Positions 1-12,739 of a stretch of 64,000 bases of DNA are shown piece after piece. The position numbers and the translations under genes are program-made. Under the pieces are notes generated by a model. The model made no database searches and was not told where the DNA came from. It was given only the letters and a program-made list of their open reading frames with translations. Source of the stretch: Alisma plantago-aquatica. Lineage: Eukaryota > Streptophyta > Magnoliopsida > Alismatales > Alismataceae. Every line of letters begins with the position of its first letter. The first letter of the stretch is position 1. The DNA lies in NCBI GenBank assembly GCA_963693085.1, contig OY856410.1:561771906-561835905 (forward strand), read 5' to 3'.

Positions 1-71
1 AATAAATGTGAGAATATAAGCAAAATTGGGCCAAACGAGGCGAAGGAACCCTGATGAATGCACATTCATCA
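1..71 (-). repeat. 3' LTR, final 71 bp (rest lies left of the window)
   Basis: The sequence matches 24040-24099, including GGGCCAAACGAGGCG and the terminal CATTCATCA. It carries an extra block of about 10 bp (AAGGAACCCT) and several substitutions relative to the other LTR, which suggests an old insertion. The adjoining internal sequence, AAAGACCCTGAACTTAAACG, would be the polypurine tract on the minus strand but is degenerate. Confidence 0.75.
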
Positions 72-529
72 AAAGACCCTGAACTTAAACGTTTCTCGTC
101 CTCGAGTAATACAAAATATGAAATAGTTGCCAAATGAATACTTTTAACTTGTGTGATTGCCTCATCTTCACATCACAATTATTACTCTTCTATTTTGTAT
201 GACTAAGCATCTCAACTTCCTAAGACCACTGAACACATTTTACCATATTTTCATTCCTGAGTTCATTTCCCAACATCACTTCCTCCTTACTTTTTCCAAC
301 ATCAAGCACGTCTAAGTGTTTCATAAGAGTCCAGAGACACCCGCTGAACAACAAGTGTGCACTTGATCTGACATTGGTGTTTTTCAAGATATTGGCAAAG
401 TAGGCATTCATTGTGCCAATAGGTGGAAAAGGGAGTGAAGGGTGGTATGGAAGGAAGAAAATAAATCTTTCCTCTATTCAACTCAAGATTTTTATGATAT
501 GGTTGCAGTTTCATTGACTGCAACTCTTA

Positions 530-573
<44 letters not shown>

Positions 574-962
574 TCAGGCTAGAATACACTCGAGTGTACG
601 AATCGCACGAATACACTCAAGTGTGTTTGCATATCAAAACTATTTTTTGCAAAATGTAAACCATTGATCTTCACCGTCATACTATAACTAGGTTACATAC
701 AAATTTTGAGCCCATTTGGATGAGTGTAAGTCACTCATCCAAAGGCAACAAAATCGACGCGCGAAACTAATTTGAAATGCATAATTTTTGCGGTCTTCAT
801 AACATGAGCTATACATATCCAAATGTGCTCAAATTTTACGTATGAGTTGTTCACAGGATGTTTAAGAAGATCAATGGATTAGATTTTCAAAAAAAAATTG
901 CATCATGAAAAACTACTTGAGTGTATTCCACTCCGGATACACTCGAGTGTATTCTAGCCTGA

Positions 963-1010
<48 letters not shown>

Positions 1011-1991
1011 GTGTGAATCTCTCCTCTATTCAACTGGAGATTACATATTTTGTGTGCACATTGGCATCTTTTCTTAGTGGTACACCCCTATTACATAGCG
1101 AGGGGTATGGAAGAAGCAAATAAAGAGGGAGGAGGTGTGCCACCCCGAACTTAGGGTTTGGCACTATATTACCTTTTTTATGGATGGAGGGGTAAGAAGA
1201 TGATAGAAGAAGTGTAGAAGAGAGTTCAAATCATAATGCAACTTGATTTACAATTCAGTGCATCGGGTTATTCTCCTTATCATACTCTGCTCAAATAATG
1301 ACTTGATGAGGATATGGTGGAGATTCTATGTTATTGTTCCACTAGTCATTTAGGAAGCACAATGTGTTTGATCCCTCTCAGTTCAACAAATACTTTACAT
1401 TTTTACCAAACATGATGTTAGGATTCATAAGCTTCACACGGTGATTTCTATCAATTGGGTAGTTTCAGAAATTGTCCCCCTTGAGGTTTCGCTTCAGATA
1501 AGGAGGGTATAATGATTCAAAATTGCATGGAAAAATGTGATATCCAACTAGGTAATGGCTTTGATTGAAACAAAAACGTCAAAACTTCATCAAGTTTCTA
1601 TACAAAACTACTTTGAAAACTTCAAAATTTTGAAAATTTTGCTCAAAATTGCAACGATGAAATCTTAAGTCTGAAACAGATAGGAGTGGATGGAAAGTAA
1701 AGTACGTACCACCCACCCTCCACCCCAAACTTAGAAATTTGCTCGTCCTGAGCAAACTCTAAATCCGAGATGGAGGGGAAGATCGTGTCGGTTGGTCCAC
1801 CGGATGTGGTTGCATTCCTTTCGGCGACGTGTCCTCCATCTAAAATCTTAAAATGAAAATTATCAGGACTTAAGATTGCATTTTGCGATGCATTGTCTAA
1901 AACTAAAACTCAAAGTAAAAATCTAAGGTAAGGGTCGGGTTGCCTCCCGACAATCGCCTTGGTTTTATGTCATTGGCTCAACTTGATTTCT
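72..1991 (-). other. Athila 3' non-coding region with polypurine-tract-like sites; no env gene seen
   Basis: This stretch lies between the integrase tail and the 3' LTR. I see no open env-like frame. Two further purine tracts on the minus strand resemble the Athila-type tract, at about 1139-1157 (CACCCCGAACTTAGGG on plus) and 1709-1732 (CCACCCTCCACCCCAAACTT on plus). A MITE is inserted at 574-962. The small open frames here are chance or microsatellite-derived. Confidence 0.5.
530..1006. mobile_element. MITE copy 1, core 574-962, with microsatellite-like ends
   Basis: The core of 389 bp is bounded by inverted repeats TCAGGCTAGAATACACTCGA (start 574) and its complement ending at 962. Inside these lies a second inverted pair, AATACACTCAAGTGTG near 611 and CTTGAGTGTATTCC near 916. 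The outer flanks mirror each other: (TA)n then (GA)n on the left, (TC)n then (TA)n on the right. The internal sequence is non-coding. Copies at 30234-30622 (also 389 bp) and 40754-41110 show that this is a family. The superfamily is uncertain; insertion into TA repeats fits Tc1/mariner-type or Micron-like MITEs. Confidence 0.8.
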
Positions 1992-3468
1992 TTAGTTTTC
2001 TAGTAGATATGTCAGTTTGGACAGATTCATCGATTCATCAGTGCTAGTATCAGCTATGGTGAAATATCTTTTCAAGTGTTGGCCATTTGCCACAAAATCA
2101 CATGACTTCTCACTCCATAAAGTGAATGCACCATGTGGATAGATGCTTTTGACAGTGTATGGTCCAGACCAGTGAGAATGGAGTTTCCCTGGGAATAACC
2201 TTAGTCTTGAATTGAAAAGTTGAAATTGGTCTCCCACTTGAATGTCTTTCCTCTTCAGATGACCATCATGCCAAAGCTTCCTGCATTCTTTGTAGATTTG
2301 TGCATTCTCATAAGCTGTTATTTGGAGTTCTTCCAACTCTTAAAGTTACAGAATCCTGACTTTGCCAGCTTTCTTAATGTCAAATTTCAGTTGTTTTATT
2401 GCCCACCAAGCTTTGTGTTTGAGTTCTATGGGCAGATGACATGACTTTCCATAGATGAGCCTGAAGGGTGTTGTTCCAAGAGGAGTTTTAAAAGCAGTTC
2501 GGTAGGCCCACAAGGCATCATTGATTTTTACTAACCAATCATTTCAGTTGTGTCCTACTGTCTTTTCTAGGATAGCTTTGAGTTGACGGTTCGAAACCTC
2601 TACCTGCCCACTTGTTTGTGGGTGGTAGGGGGAAGCTACCTTGTGTGTTACACCATATCTTCTCAATAACGCTTCAAAGCTTCTTTCCAAAAAAATGAGA
2701 ACCTTCGTTAGATATCACAATGTGTGGGACTCCAAAATGGGGAAATATAACGTCTTTGAACATTTTGATGACAGGTTTCCAATCTCTAGTGATTGTTGGT
2801 ATGGCCTCTACCCATTTAGAGACATAATCCACTACAACTAGAATGTAGCAAAATCCATGCGAGGATGGGAATGGGCCCATGTAGTCCACTCCCCAAACAT
2901 AAAAAATCTCTACTTCTTGCCATAGCTTAAGTGGCATCTCATCTCTTTTCGTAATGCTACCCGTTCTCTGACACTTGTCACATGATAGAACTAAGTTGTA
3001 GGCATCTCTGGATATGTTTGGCCAAAAGAAACCACATTGCAAAACCTTCAAAGTAGTTTTCTTAGAACTCATATGGCCTCCAACTAAGCCTGAGTGGCAT
3101 TGCTCTAAAACAAGTTGGGCTTCTTCCTCAGCGATACAACATCTGTAGAGACCATCAACACAGAGCTTGAAGAGGTACGGTTCATCCCAGTGATATTGCC
3201 TCACATCATGCATGAATTTCTTCAATGCATTTCTGGTACATTCAGGGTGGATGACACCAATGACGAGGTAGTTCACATAGTCCGAGTACCAAGGAGTAGC
3301 TTCTGAGACTTTCATGAGCTGCTCATCTAGAAGAGAGTCATTAATTGGGATCTTTTCAGTGTCTAGGGTGTGGATATGTCTCAAGTGGTCTGCCACAACA
3401 TTCTTTATTCCTTTCTTATCTCTTATCTCCATATCAAATTCTTGCAAGAGGAGAATCAATCTAATCAA
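1992..3468 (-). pseudogene. Athila integrase, broken
   Basis: The frame 3468-2674 begins in the RNase H tail and contains the integrase zinc-binding region (CHSGLVGGHMS, then CDKCQRTGS). The catalytic core follows with WGVDYMGPFPSSHG and VVVDYVSKWVEA. The usual second catalytic Asp of the ISDGGSHF-type motif reads ISNEGSHF here, an Asp to Asn change. The core continues out of frame through 2673-2337 with stops. Frame 2336-1992 gives the C-terminal region with FNSRLRLFPGKL and WSGPYTV, typical of Athila/Tat integrase tails. It would insert cDNA into chromosomes, but the breaks and the lost catalytic residue make it inactive. Confidence 0.85.
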
Positions 3469-3479
3469 CCTGGGTTTTG

Positions 3480-3785
3480 CAATTGTTCTTTTTCAGGAGG
3501 TAATGAATGGCATCATGATCTGTGTAGACAGCTACCTTCGAACCAATGAGGTAAGATCTAAACTTGTCAAAGGCATACACAACTGGTAAGATTTCCTTCT
3601 CGGTAGTTGCATAATTCCTCTAAGCTTCGTCAAGGGTCTTAGATGCATAGTAGATGACATGATGTTTCTTCTCTATACATTGGCCCAAAACAGCTCCAAC
3701 TGCGTAATCACTGGCATCACACATTATTTTGAACGGGTGCCCCCAGTCTGGAGCTTGGATGATAGGTGTTGTTGTAAGAGCATGC
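3480..3785 (-). pseudogene. Athila RNase H, broken
   Basis: The minus-strand translation gives recognisable RNase H motifs: CDASDYAVGAVLGQ, VIYYASKTLDEA, NYATTEKE and YTDHDAIHYLL. At least one stop interrupts the frame, between KTLDEA and NYATTEKE. The region lies in the expected place between reverse transcriptase (right) and integrase (left). It would degrade RNA in RNA-DNA hybrids during reverse transcription and is not functional in this copy. Confidence 0.8.
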
Positions 3786-3786
3786 T

Positions 3787-5009
3787 TCAGGTTGTTGAAA
3801 CTTTTGATGCAATCTTCATCAAAATGGAAATCAACATCCTTAGTAACAAGTTGGTCATAGACTTGGTTATCTTGGAGAAATCTTTGATAAATCTTCTGTA
3901 AAATTCTACATGACCAAGGAGCACGTGAACCTCTCTTACATTGGCTGGGATAGAGAGTTTGGAAATCACTTCGATCTTCGCCTTATCCACTTCAACTCCT
4001 CGATTACTGACCCTGTGGCCAAGGACTATGCCTTCTTTTACCATAAAGTGACACTTCTCCCAATTTAACACCAGATGTGCTTCTTTGCATTGTTTGAGGA
4101 CCAGGGAGAGGTGTTTTAGGCATGAGTCATATTAATCCCCATATACGGAAAAATCATCCATAAAACTTCCATAATAGTTTCTGTAAGACCAGCAAATATG
4201 GCTGCCATGCAGCGTTGGAAGGTTGCAGGTGCATTACATAGCCCGAATGGCATCCTTCTAAATGTGTATGTTCCAAAGGGGCAAGTAAAAGTAGTTTTCT
4301 CTTGGTCATCTGGATGTATAGGAATTTGATAGAATTCAAAGTAACCATCGAGATAGCAAAAATATTCCTGGTGAGCCAATCGCTCTAGAACTTGGTCTAG
4401 AAAAGGCATCAGGAAATGATCCTTACGAGTTGCCTTATTCAATTTCCTATAATCGATACACATCCTCCACCTGGTGATTGTTTGAGTGGGGATGAGTTCA
4501 TTATCTTCATTTTGTATCACAGTAATGCCACCTTTCTTCGGTACAACATGTACAGGACTCATCCATGGTGAGTCAGATATAGGATAGATGATTCCTATAA
4601 TGAGTAATTTAATAACTTCATGGTGGACTACTTCTTTCATGTTTGGATTAAGTTTCCTTTGATGTTTGACAGTCGGCTTGTGGTCTTCCATCATGGGGAT
4701 TTTGTGCATGCAAAGTTCTTGACTGACCCCAGTGAGATCACTCATCTTGTAGCTGATGGCTTTTCTTCTTTTCTTTAATTCCGTCAGGATTTTATCTTCT
4801 TGCTCTACCATTAGATCTGAATTTATAATAATTGGGCAGACCTTGAGATCATCGAGAAACACGTACTTTAGTCCCTCGGGAAGGGGCTTCATTTTAGGAG
4901 CTTCTGGTTTCTCACATAGGTCTTTATCTATATTCATAGCCTTGAGTTCCTCAAATTTGGCTTCAGGATCTTCTTCAGTTGTGTTGAGGGTGAGAGCACA
5001 ATTTTTCAC
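3787..5009 (-). pseudogene. Athila reverse transcriptase, frameshifted at the catalytic motif
   Basis: Frame 5009-4116 holds the N-terminal and palm regions, with WRMCIDYRKLNKATRKDHF, LDGYFEFYQIPIHPDDQEKT and RMPFGLCNAPATFQRCM. The frame breaks at about 4150-4165, just where the catalytic aspartate pair should lie; the expected residues are readable in the neighbouring frame. Frame 4071-3787 resumes with LNWEKCHFMV, GIVLGHRVS and HVEFYRRFIKDFSKI, the thumb and connection region. The element can therefore make no intact enzyme. Confidence 0.88.
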
Positions 5010-5084
5010 TTGTTCGTCAATGGAGTTATCAGTAGATGGGTTTGTTAGAGCTACTTCTAAGGGATCTTCTTATTTATAATCTTC

Positions 5085-5492
5085 TTATTTGAGGAGGGAC
5101 ATTTTCTCAATGCAATCAATCAAATAGACTTCTTCGTGCATGCTTGGTCTTCGCATACTTACAAAAACTTTGAACTCGAGAGTTTCTTTACCTAGTCTGA
5201 GGAGCAAGGTTCTTTCTTCTACATCAATCAAGGCTCTTGCAGTGGCAAGGAATGGATGGCCAAAGACAAGAGGGTATCTGACGTCTTCTTTTATATTCAT
5301 GATGAAAAAGTCACATGGGACATAAGAGTCTTTTCCTACCTTGACTGGGACATCCTCGATGATTCCCAAGGGGAGAGTCATAGAATTGTCTGCAAGTTGT
5401 ATAGTCATGCCGGTTGGAAGCAGTTCTACAAACCCTAGCCTCTTGCAAAGGCTAAGTGGCATGATAGAGATGCTAGCACGAAGATCGGTCAA
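5085..5492 (-). pseudogene. Athila aspartic protease, active site altered
   Basis: The frame shows the retropepsin-like pattern: an Asp-containing start followed by SIMPLSLCKRLG, then LADNSMTLPLGIIEDVPV and YPLVFGHPFLATARALID. The active-site motif, normally DLGAS in this group, reads DLRAS here, a Gly to Arg change expected to inactivate it. The region lies between the gag-pol linker and reverse transcriptase, as in other Athila elements. It would cleave the polyprotein. Confidence 0.8.
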
Positions 5493-5540
5493 TCCCTTCT
5501 TATATGAAGAGTCACTGATATGGCACGGAATCCCAAAGGA

Positions 5541-5966
5541 TCATGGGTCTTTCTGCTTCTTGGGCATCTTGCTCTGAATGATATCAGAAGTGGTGGTTTC
5601 TAACTTAATTGTCTCGCATTCTTCAGTTATATACTTCCTTGTGAGGAGAGACTTTAAGTACTTTGTCCAAGTTGGTATTTCAGCCAGGGCATCAAGAAAG
5701 GGTATATCAACATGAAGCTTCTTCATAGCTTCCTTGAACTTGTTGAAACGTGTGTCAAGCTTTGTCTGCTTCAAACGAGTTGGGAAAGGAGGATGAGGCT
5801 TGTACACTGGCACATCTGGCTCAGGTGTTTCTTCAGCTTCAGTAACAACATGTTCTTCTGAACTTACTTTGTCTGTCTTGTCAGCGGTTAGTGGTTCTTT
5901 CGGTTGAGATTCATGTACTATAGAGTCTTGGGCAATCACAAGATCATCATCATCCGTAACAACCAT
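5541..5966 (-). pseudogene. Athila gag-pol linker region
   Basis: This frame contains an acidic, low-complexity N-terminus followed by a segment with PPFPTRLKQTKLDTRF, FKEAMKKLHVDIPFLDAL and IQSKMPKKQKDP. That segment is characteristic of the part of Athila polyproteins lying just before the protease. It probably once joined in frame to the protease at 5492. Its biochemical role is not known to me. Confidence 0.75.
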
Positions 5967-6140
5967 GGGTGTCTTGACAGGAAGATCAAAATAGTCTTTT
6001 CTAGACCTGGTAGTGACAACCTTCAGTTGTTCTGGATGTTTAGGATTGTTCTCTGGTTGGCCAGCGAAAGCTCCAGCAGGTGGCTTGAGGCTAGCTGAAA
6101 GTTGAGCTAGTTGAGATTCAATAGCCTTCTGATGGACTTG

Positions 6141-7571
6141 CTAGTTCGCTATCATAGTCTGTTGTGACTGCAACATCTTCTCAATGGATGAGAGTTTGTC
6201 ATCAGGAGAGATGGGACTGGCTTGTTGTCCTTGTTGTTGATAAGGAACTTGGTTGAGATTCTGGAACTGAGAATTATTCTGATAATTGTTGTAGTTTCTA
6301 TTCTGAAAGTTACCTCTAAAGTTCCCTTGATTCCCGAAATTTTGTTGTTGATTATACTGGAATCCTGGAGGGCCTCGTTGTTGATTATTTGAACCAAGTT
6401 GTCGTGAATTTTCCGTTCCAGAAGGATTTCCATATTGAAAACCTGGATGGTTCCTGTTCTGATTCAGATTATAATATCCTTGACCAGGGATAGTATTGAC
6501 AACATTCAGATTTTCCATTTGACCATTATCTCCTTGGGCATAAGTATTGCCAAGAACAACATCATAGAGGATATTACAAGCTAGCATAGAATGATCGGTT
6601 CCTTTACATGCTTCACAGAACAATGAAGCTGACTTGACTTGTTCTTATTGTCGAGGGGGCGAACGTCTTCTTTCATAGGCGGCAAAAGATGATTCAAGTT
6701 GGTCTTGCTTGGTGACTAGAAGCTTAAGAGACTCGGCGATAGACTTGTACTCAGGAGTAGCTTCTACCATAGCAACCTTCAACACTCCTTTACTTACAGG
6801 TCTACCCTAGTTGGCTTGATTTTCAACTCCAAGGGTGACAACCTTCCATGCGCTATCATAACTTTGACGCATGAAGTTTCCCCCAGATGAGGAGTCTAAG
6901 AACTTCTTGATATCATCATCCACACCCCTATAAAAGATTTCGATGAGTTGATTCTTAGGAATGCCATGGTGTGGATACTTGCATAGGAGCTCTTTATATC
7001 TTTCCCATGCTTCATCAAGGGTTTCACCAGGGACCTGAGTGAACTCCGTTATTCGACCCCTAATTTCATAGGTGAGAGAAGGAGGATAGAATTTTTCTAG
7101 GAAGACATTTTGAAGTTGCTCCCAGGTGGTGATGGGTTCGCATTGCAAAAAGTTATACCAACTCATGGCTCTATCAACAAGAGAATATTTGAAGAGACGG
7201 AGTCTGACGGCATCATCAGTGACTCCATTTTGCTTTGTCATAGCAAATAGATCTATAAACCTCAGAAGATGTTCTTGACTATCTTCTCCTTGCTTAACAC
7301 AGAAAGGGTTTTTTTGAAGCAGGGTGATCTAATGTGTCCTTATCTCAAAATTTGGAGCGTTGATGGGAGGAGGTTCCACTGGGTGGTGAACATCAACAGC
7401 TTTAGGGATTGAGAACTCCCTAAGGTCTTTTTGTAACTCAGTTTGTTGAGCTGTTGCTTGAGCTGCTTGGATTTCTTCTTGAACTGCAGCTTGGGCTTCT
7501 TGCATAAGCCTATTTCTTTGTGCATTAAGGGCTTGAGCTACCCTTCGGGCTATTTCCTCCTCTTGTGCCAT
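6141..7571 (-). pseudogene. Athila gag (capsid/nucleocapsid), broken into three frames
   Basis: The N-terminus (7571-7329) is Ala/Gln-rich and ends in INAPNFEIRTH, the typical start of Athila capsid. Frame 7241-6807 is the retrotransposon gag domain, with DDAVRLRLFKYSLVDRAMSW and TWEQLQNVFLEKFYPPS. Frame 6623-6141 has a zinc knuckle (CEACKGTDHSMLAC, CX2CX4HX4C) followed by an Asn/Gln-rich stretch. Stops and shifts separate the three parts. The protein would form the cytoplasmic virus-like particle and bind element RNA. Confidence 0.85.
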
Positions 7572-7821
7572 CCTATCTTAGTTCTCTCTACTCTTACGAC
7601 GAAAGGTTCCTTCTATCTCAGGGTCAAAGCTAATAGCAAGGCCGAAACTGTTCGAGCGGTGCATACACTAGTCTTTGGGGGTACCTAGGATGGAAGGATC
7701 TTTTGGAAGTAAGGTGGAAGGAGTAGAGTCAAATTCAAGTAGATGATCGATAGTATCAAAATTAAAAGAAAAATCCTAAATTAGCCTTAATAGAACTAGA
7801 TTTAACTAGATGATTTTGTTG

Positions 7822-7839
7822 TCCCCGACAACAACGCCA
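7822..7839 (-). promoter_or_regulatory. Athila primer-binding site, tRNA-Asp-like
   Basis: On the minus strand the sequence is TGGCGTTGTTGTCGGGGA, close to the complement of the tRNA-Asp 3' end used by Athila/Tat elements. It lies 5 bp inside the proposed LTR boundary at 7845, the expected place. Confidence 0.75.
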
Positions 7840-7844
7840 GAATT

Positions 7845-8141
7845 TGACGTAGAATATTATCTCACTAACAAACTCACCCAGGGCTGAAATCCCTGAGCTT
7901 TTACCAAAACCTTGTGCAATAATACCACCCGCAAGCAGATGAGTCTTATCACGGTATAGTTGAGGATCGAATCCCAAGGGACAACATTTTTAAGAATTTT
8001 TTACTAGTCAAATCTAGTTGAATCAAGACTAATATTTAGAACAAAGGTTGATTTTAGGTTAATTAAACTAAATGCAAAGAAAATAAAGAGTAGGATTGTG
8101 ATACACTGTTCAAACAAAATGTTATTAACTAAACTAACTAA
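7845..8141 (-). repeat. Athila 5' LTR, gag-proximal part (297 bp)
   Basis: It begins on plus with TGACGTAGAATATTATCTC; on the minus strand the LTR ends in ...ACGTCA next to the primer site. It is interrupted at 8142 by the family-B LTR and resumes at 21806. Confidence 0.7.
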
Positions 8142-10054
8142 TGTGGAAGCGTTTCGTTAGCAGCGGAATTACTGAAAATCACTAAAAATTTAAAACTTTT
8201 TGCAATGAGGTCCACAAACTGTAGAACTTTTTCATAAAGAAACAAAGTAAGTTATTTACAAACCGATCCATCAGTACATCTCTATATCAACTCAACTCGA
8301 GAGTCATAACATTGACTACCCTGTTAAACTGTTCATAAGCAGTGTACAAAAATCTTGAGGCATTAAGCCAAAAATCTCAAATCTATTAAAACTATCTACT
8401 GACTCCTAGGACCTGAGAGTACAAAGACGACACATAGGACTCTCTATATACAAAACCTAATAGACAGTGTCTCCACCTGAAGATCACCGCTTCCCTTGTT
8501 GTTGCTGCTGTTGCTGTGGCTACTGTTGTTGCGGCTCACCCACTGAAGGATTTCTTCTTCCTCGATGTCTACCTAAAAAGTTGAATCCCACAGGGGTGAG
8601 ATAATTGAAAATTATCCCATCGAGAGATATAACTCTCCGCCAGAAGCATTGTTATTACTGATAATAGAATAGCAATGAGCAGTAAAATTATAAATGTTCA
8701 ACAGTAGATGATTCATTGAATAAGATATGCACAGTAGTATTCTCTATGCAATCATTTCAATTATAACTTGATTAAGCAGTAGGCCATTCATTTAATAAGG
8801 AATATGAAGAACATGTATATTAATTATCCAACTAGGACATATTAAATAATGTATCATCAATCATTATTTCTCATAGTTCAACCCTAAGAAAATATGCTAC
8901 CCGGCTGATTACATTTTTCAAACACATTTATGCCCTGAGGAGATGAGGTATACCGCTCATACTCCAACCGACCATTGCGAAATCGAAATTGGTACCATAC
9001 ATAGGTCATCAGAAGAGCCAGATTTCTATGACCTCATCTTCCTCAGTCAATGTGAGGAACAATATGCAGGACATCTTGTGTCTCTGCTATATGTATAGCT
9101 TTCCAGGGTATACTGGCAACTCCGCTATTAGAGTTACAGTGGCATGTTGTACTCTCTTTGCAATTGAGGGATTTCATGTTTATCTCACATCGATTCAGCA
9201 TTAACATCATCATCGGGAGATTAGTGATACATCTTCCCGGCATATACTTGTAATGAAGGATTGAGAGATTTAATGTTTATCTCACATCAATTCCTCCATT
9301 AGGGCGTAAGGATATTCACGCCCATTACCCCCACATACTCAAAAGTATGAACACCAGGAGTTCCCTTAGGAAAACCTGTTTCACCATCACCAAACTATTA
9401 ACGATGATGGATCTATGGTCAGGGCTCTACATGATATCATTTCACTTGATTATTTAAGTGCATTACAACATTCTTTTAGCAGCATGCATGTTTTCAAACA
9501 TAAACCTTTATAACCATTACTATAAAGAATGAGTACCATTTATATCAAGTTCATTTCATAACTTTAATAGCATTGGGAACTCAATCCCTTATCAGCTCAT
9601 CATCATGATTCAAGAATATGGGTATTCAAACCCTTAGATCATAAAAACACTTGTTACCACTTTAACATGTAACTTAATTCCATCAAGTCACATGACAATA
9701 TAAACATGATAATTGCAATGCAGGTATTTCACATAGCTCTTAAAGCCTATCAAGCTCTTTTGTTTCCTTTCACTAGGCAACATAGCATATCATTGCTTAT
9801 AAGGCTCATAAAGCACTTTCAATAAACAAAGCATCATAGCTCATACCTGGCTATGTTCACTATCTCATAAAACTTGCATGATTAGTACAAATGATAACAG
9901 ATACAACAATTTCATATCAGCATAATACAAAATAATGATAACATCACTATTCAAGGGTTGCACCACTATGCCCTTACTAGGGTTAGGGTTTCCCTTTTTC
10001 ACCTCAATTAGGGTTAATCATTCCCTTTGCTCAATTAGGATTAATGACTTATCA

Positions 10055-12716
10055 TTTTACAACCCACATTGAGGTTAGTCAATAAATACCTCAATTAGCG
10101 TGAAGTACCTTGATTAGTGCTAAGTATCTTGCTAAACATCATGGATAATCAAGATAAGCTAAGATGTGAATCAATAGTTGAGATTTAATCATCTGAGGTA
10201 ATTAATGATAATTGTAGTGTTAATCGTGAAGTTAAATATGTACCCAAGAAGTGATTAGTATTTTGATTAGCTGAGACAAGCTAATTAGCATGATTTCTTG
10301 CCTTGAGGTTGTAGAGAATCTTGTGCTTGAAAATTTGTAAAAGAAATCATTTCAATCGGATCCTCGAGGCAAAAGTTATAGCCTTTTTATTTTTCTTGGA
10401 CTTGACTACAAATTTCCATAACTAATAGCCCCTTACCCTTATCTTCTTCTTTCCCAAATTATTTCACCCGATAAAACAGGACTACCGCTTGAAAGCGGCG
10501 CACAGACCAGCTGCTAGCCCGATCGGCTGCAGCAGAGGAGAAATTAGGGGCGATTCTTGAGCCCTTAGCTCCGATTCAGTCTGGCTTCTCCTTCCTCCTT
10601 CCTTCCTCCACCATCCCTACCTCCTTCTTCATCCTTGCCCTAGGGCGACACCCTACCTGCAGCCGACCTGTAGCAAGGAGTTGCGGCTGCACAGCTGCCG
10701 GGAGGCCAGCTAGGAGCCACCTTGGGCACGACCAACAACACCAAACACTGCCCTTGACTCCGACCAAGAGCCCAAGGCAGGGAATCGTAGCATCTCGCCT
10801 CTATTGCGCCACCTGCGCCAACCTATCAAGAGGGGCGGCGCCCTACTTTGCAGCAGCCGCAACTGCAAGAAGCAGTGGCCAGGAGCTTTATTTGGCGCGG
10901 CCAACACCTTAGAAACGTCGCCTCGACTCCGTCTTGGTGGTCCATGTACAAATCCGCAGCCACCCGCCCACCTAAGCTAGCCGTCTAGCAACCTGAACCA
11001 GCGGCAAGTAGCAGCAGGTCGTGGATGTTGTGCGTGGCCTAGAGGGGGGCAATTTTGGTGCGCCAAGCAGCAGGGAATTGTCCCTTGAATTCCAATTTTG
11101 AGCAAGGAATAATAAACAAGTTAATCCAAGGCAGAAGAAAACTGAAATTTTCCCAGAAACTGGTCTCTAGACGCAATTCCAGACGAATCTGGACATCCCG
11201 AACCACTGTGAGTGGCAGTTCATTCAGAAATCATTATTTAACTCAATTTAAGTGCTTAATTGCTTCAGTATCAGTTGGTATAACTCCTAAACAGTGTAGC
11301 ACATACAATAGAGTATGATAGATTCATTGGAACTTGAAATACGTAATATGATTGATGAAAATGATATAATTTCTTGTATTACAACTGCAATGTATACGTT
11401 GAGCATAAAATGGATGTTTAGCATCGAAACTGGATAAGTTGACACTGAGTCATGTTTAAAGATGACAAATGATGTATATGTGTTTTCAAGTGATGTTCAG
11501 AATGTGAAATAAGTATAAAATGTGATATTCCTATTTAAGTGTTTATATGTTAATCAGTTAATAGACTTAGGTGCCCTTACACCGTAGAACCCCTCGAGAG
11601 GTCTGCACCTTGGGGTGAAACGACCTACCTAGCGTGTGTCTAGATGGTCGGTGACTCGTGTTCAACAATAATCTGTGCGTGTGTCACGGTGGCACGAGGA
11701 CAGAAAGGCGGTGTTCAACAATAATCTGTGCATGTGTCACGGTGGCACTGGAGTAAATAGGGGTTATTCAACAATAATTCGTGCGTGTGTCACGGTGGTA
11801 ACCCAGACTCTCTGTCTGTGTGCTCAGGTTAGAGGAGGAGTCTAGAGTACACTCTTTTGAGAGTGCAGTGAGGACGTGTGAGCCTGAGAGTCCTGACGCA
11901 GACCAAGACAGCAGTCAGACTTAGCATTCCCCGGGAGTGTCGCTAAGTCTTGTATGGTGGGATCGTAGTTCGCTACAGATCTTTGTATGCAGAGTACACT
12001 GCATATGATTGGGGCATAATAATATAAAAATGTAATCATATAGGATCACAGTAAATTTAATATGTTAAGAGATTTGAACTTCTGTGCTAATTCTCTATAA
12101 CTGTTTATTTGTTTAAAATATCTATTGTTGCATAGAAATGTGATTATTATCTGTAAATCTGCTATGTCATTAGAACTGCCCTGCTTAGTACTGCACTTAT
12201 GCTTTATTTCAATTTTTATATATCTGATGAGTTGTTTAGTGATAGCTAAATGAAATGCTATTCACTGAGCGAGTAGGCTCACTCCTCTACTCAAACATTT
12301 TTTAGGTCAGTAACAGTTCCAGGAATTGGAAGGATCTTTTCATCCTAACGCTTAATCTATTGAAGGTATATGTAGCTAGCATAGTTAGAGGTCTCTTAGT
12401 CCTTTCCCCTCGATCCTTGGGACGGTGTGGGTGAGAGAGAGTGTGTATGTGGAATGTGTATAAAGTTGTAAATTAACTGTTATGCTTTACTTTATGTCGA
12501 ACAATGTAATATGTTGTAGACTTTGTTTATATTTCTAGTCAGTTTAATAAAAATGCTTTCACAGTTTGTTTAGCTTTAGTTTACAGCATAAATTAGGTTA
12601 TCATTTTAATGTCTTTAAAATGTTTAAAAAGTTATGAGTGGTTTGGCTTGTGTGTAAATCCCTCCGTCGCGCCCTAATCTCGTGGGTTGTGGTTAGTGTG
12701 AGATCGGGGTGCGACA
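10055..12716 (+). mobile_element. Solo LTR inserted in family B, target duplication TATCA
   Basis: A 2662-bp block is absent from the other B copy at the corresponding point (near 63090). It is flanked by TATCA at 10050-10054 and 12717-12721. It starts TTTTACAACCC, probably a mutated TGTTACAACCC, and ends GATCGGGGTGCGACA. It has a GC-rich centre (10470-11050), a three-copy tandem repeat and no protein domains. The long non-coding form resembles LTRs of the Del/Tekay chromovirus group, but this is inference. Confidence 0.7.
11658..11810 (+). repeat. Tandem repeat, about 52 bp x 3, in the solo LTR
   Basis: Three units start near 11658, 11710 and 11763. Each has TTCAACAATAATCTGTGCGT followed by GTGTCACGGTGGCAC or a close variant. 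Spacing is 52-53 bp. Confidence 0.8.
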
Positions 12717-12739
12717 TATCATTTCATTATCCAACCTTA

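Noticed and set aside
905..1123. Open frame with repeated Ile-Tyr residues
   Set aside because: It is read through the (TA)n flank of a MITE; no protein signal.
10576..10907. Open frames on minus in a GC-rich stretch
   Set aside because: Inside the solo LTR at 10055-12716, absent from the other B copy, with no recognised domain.
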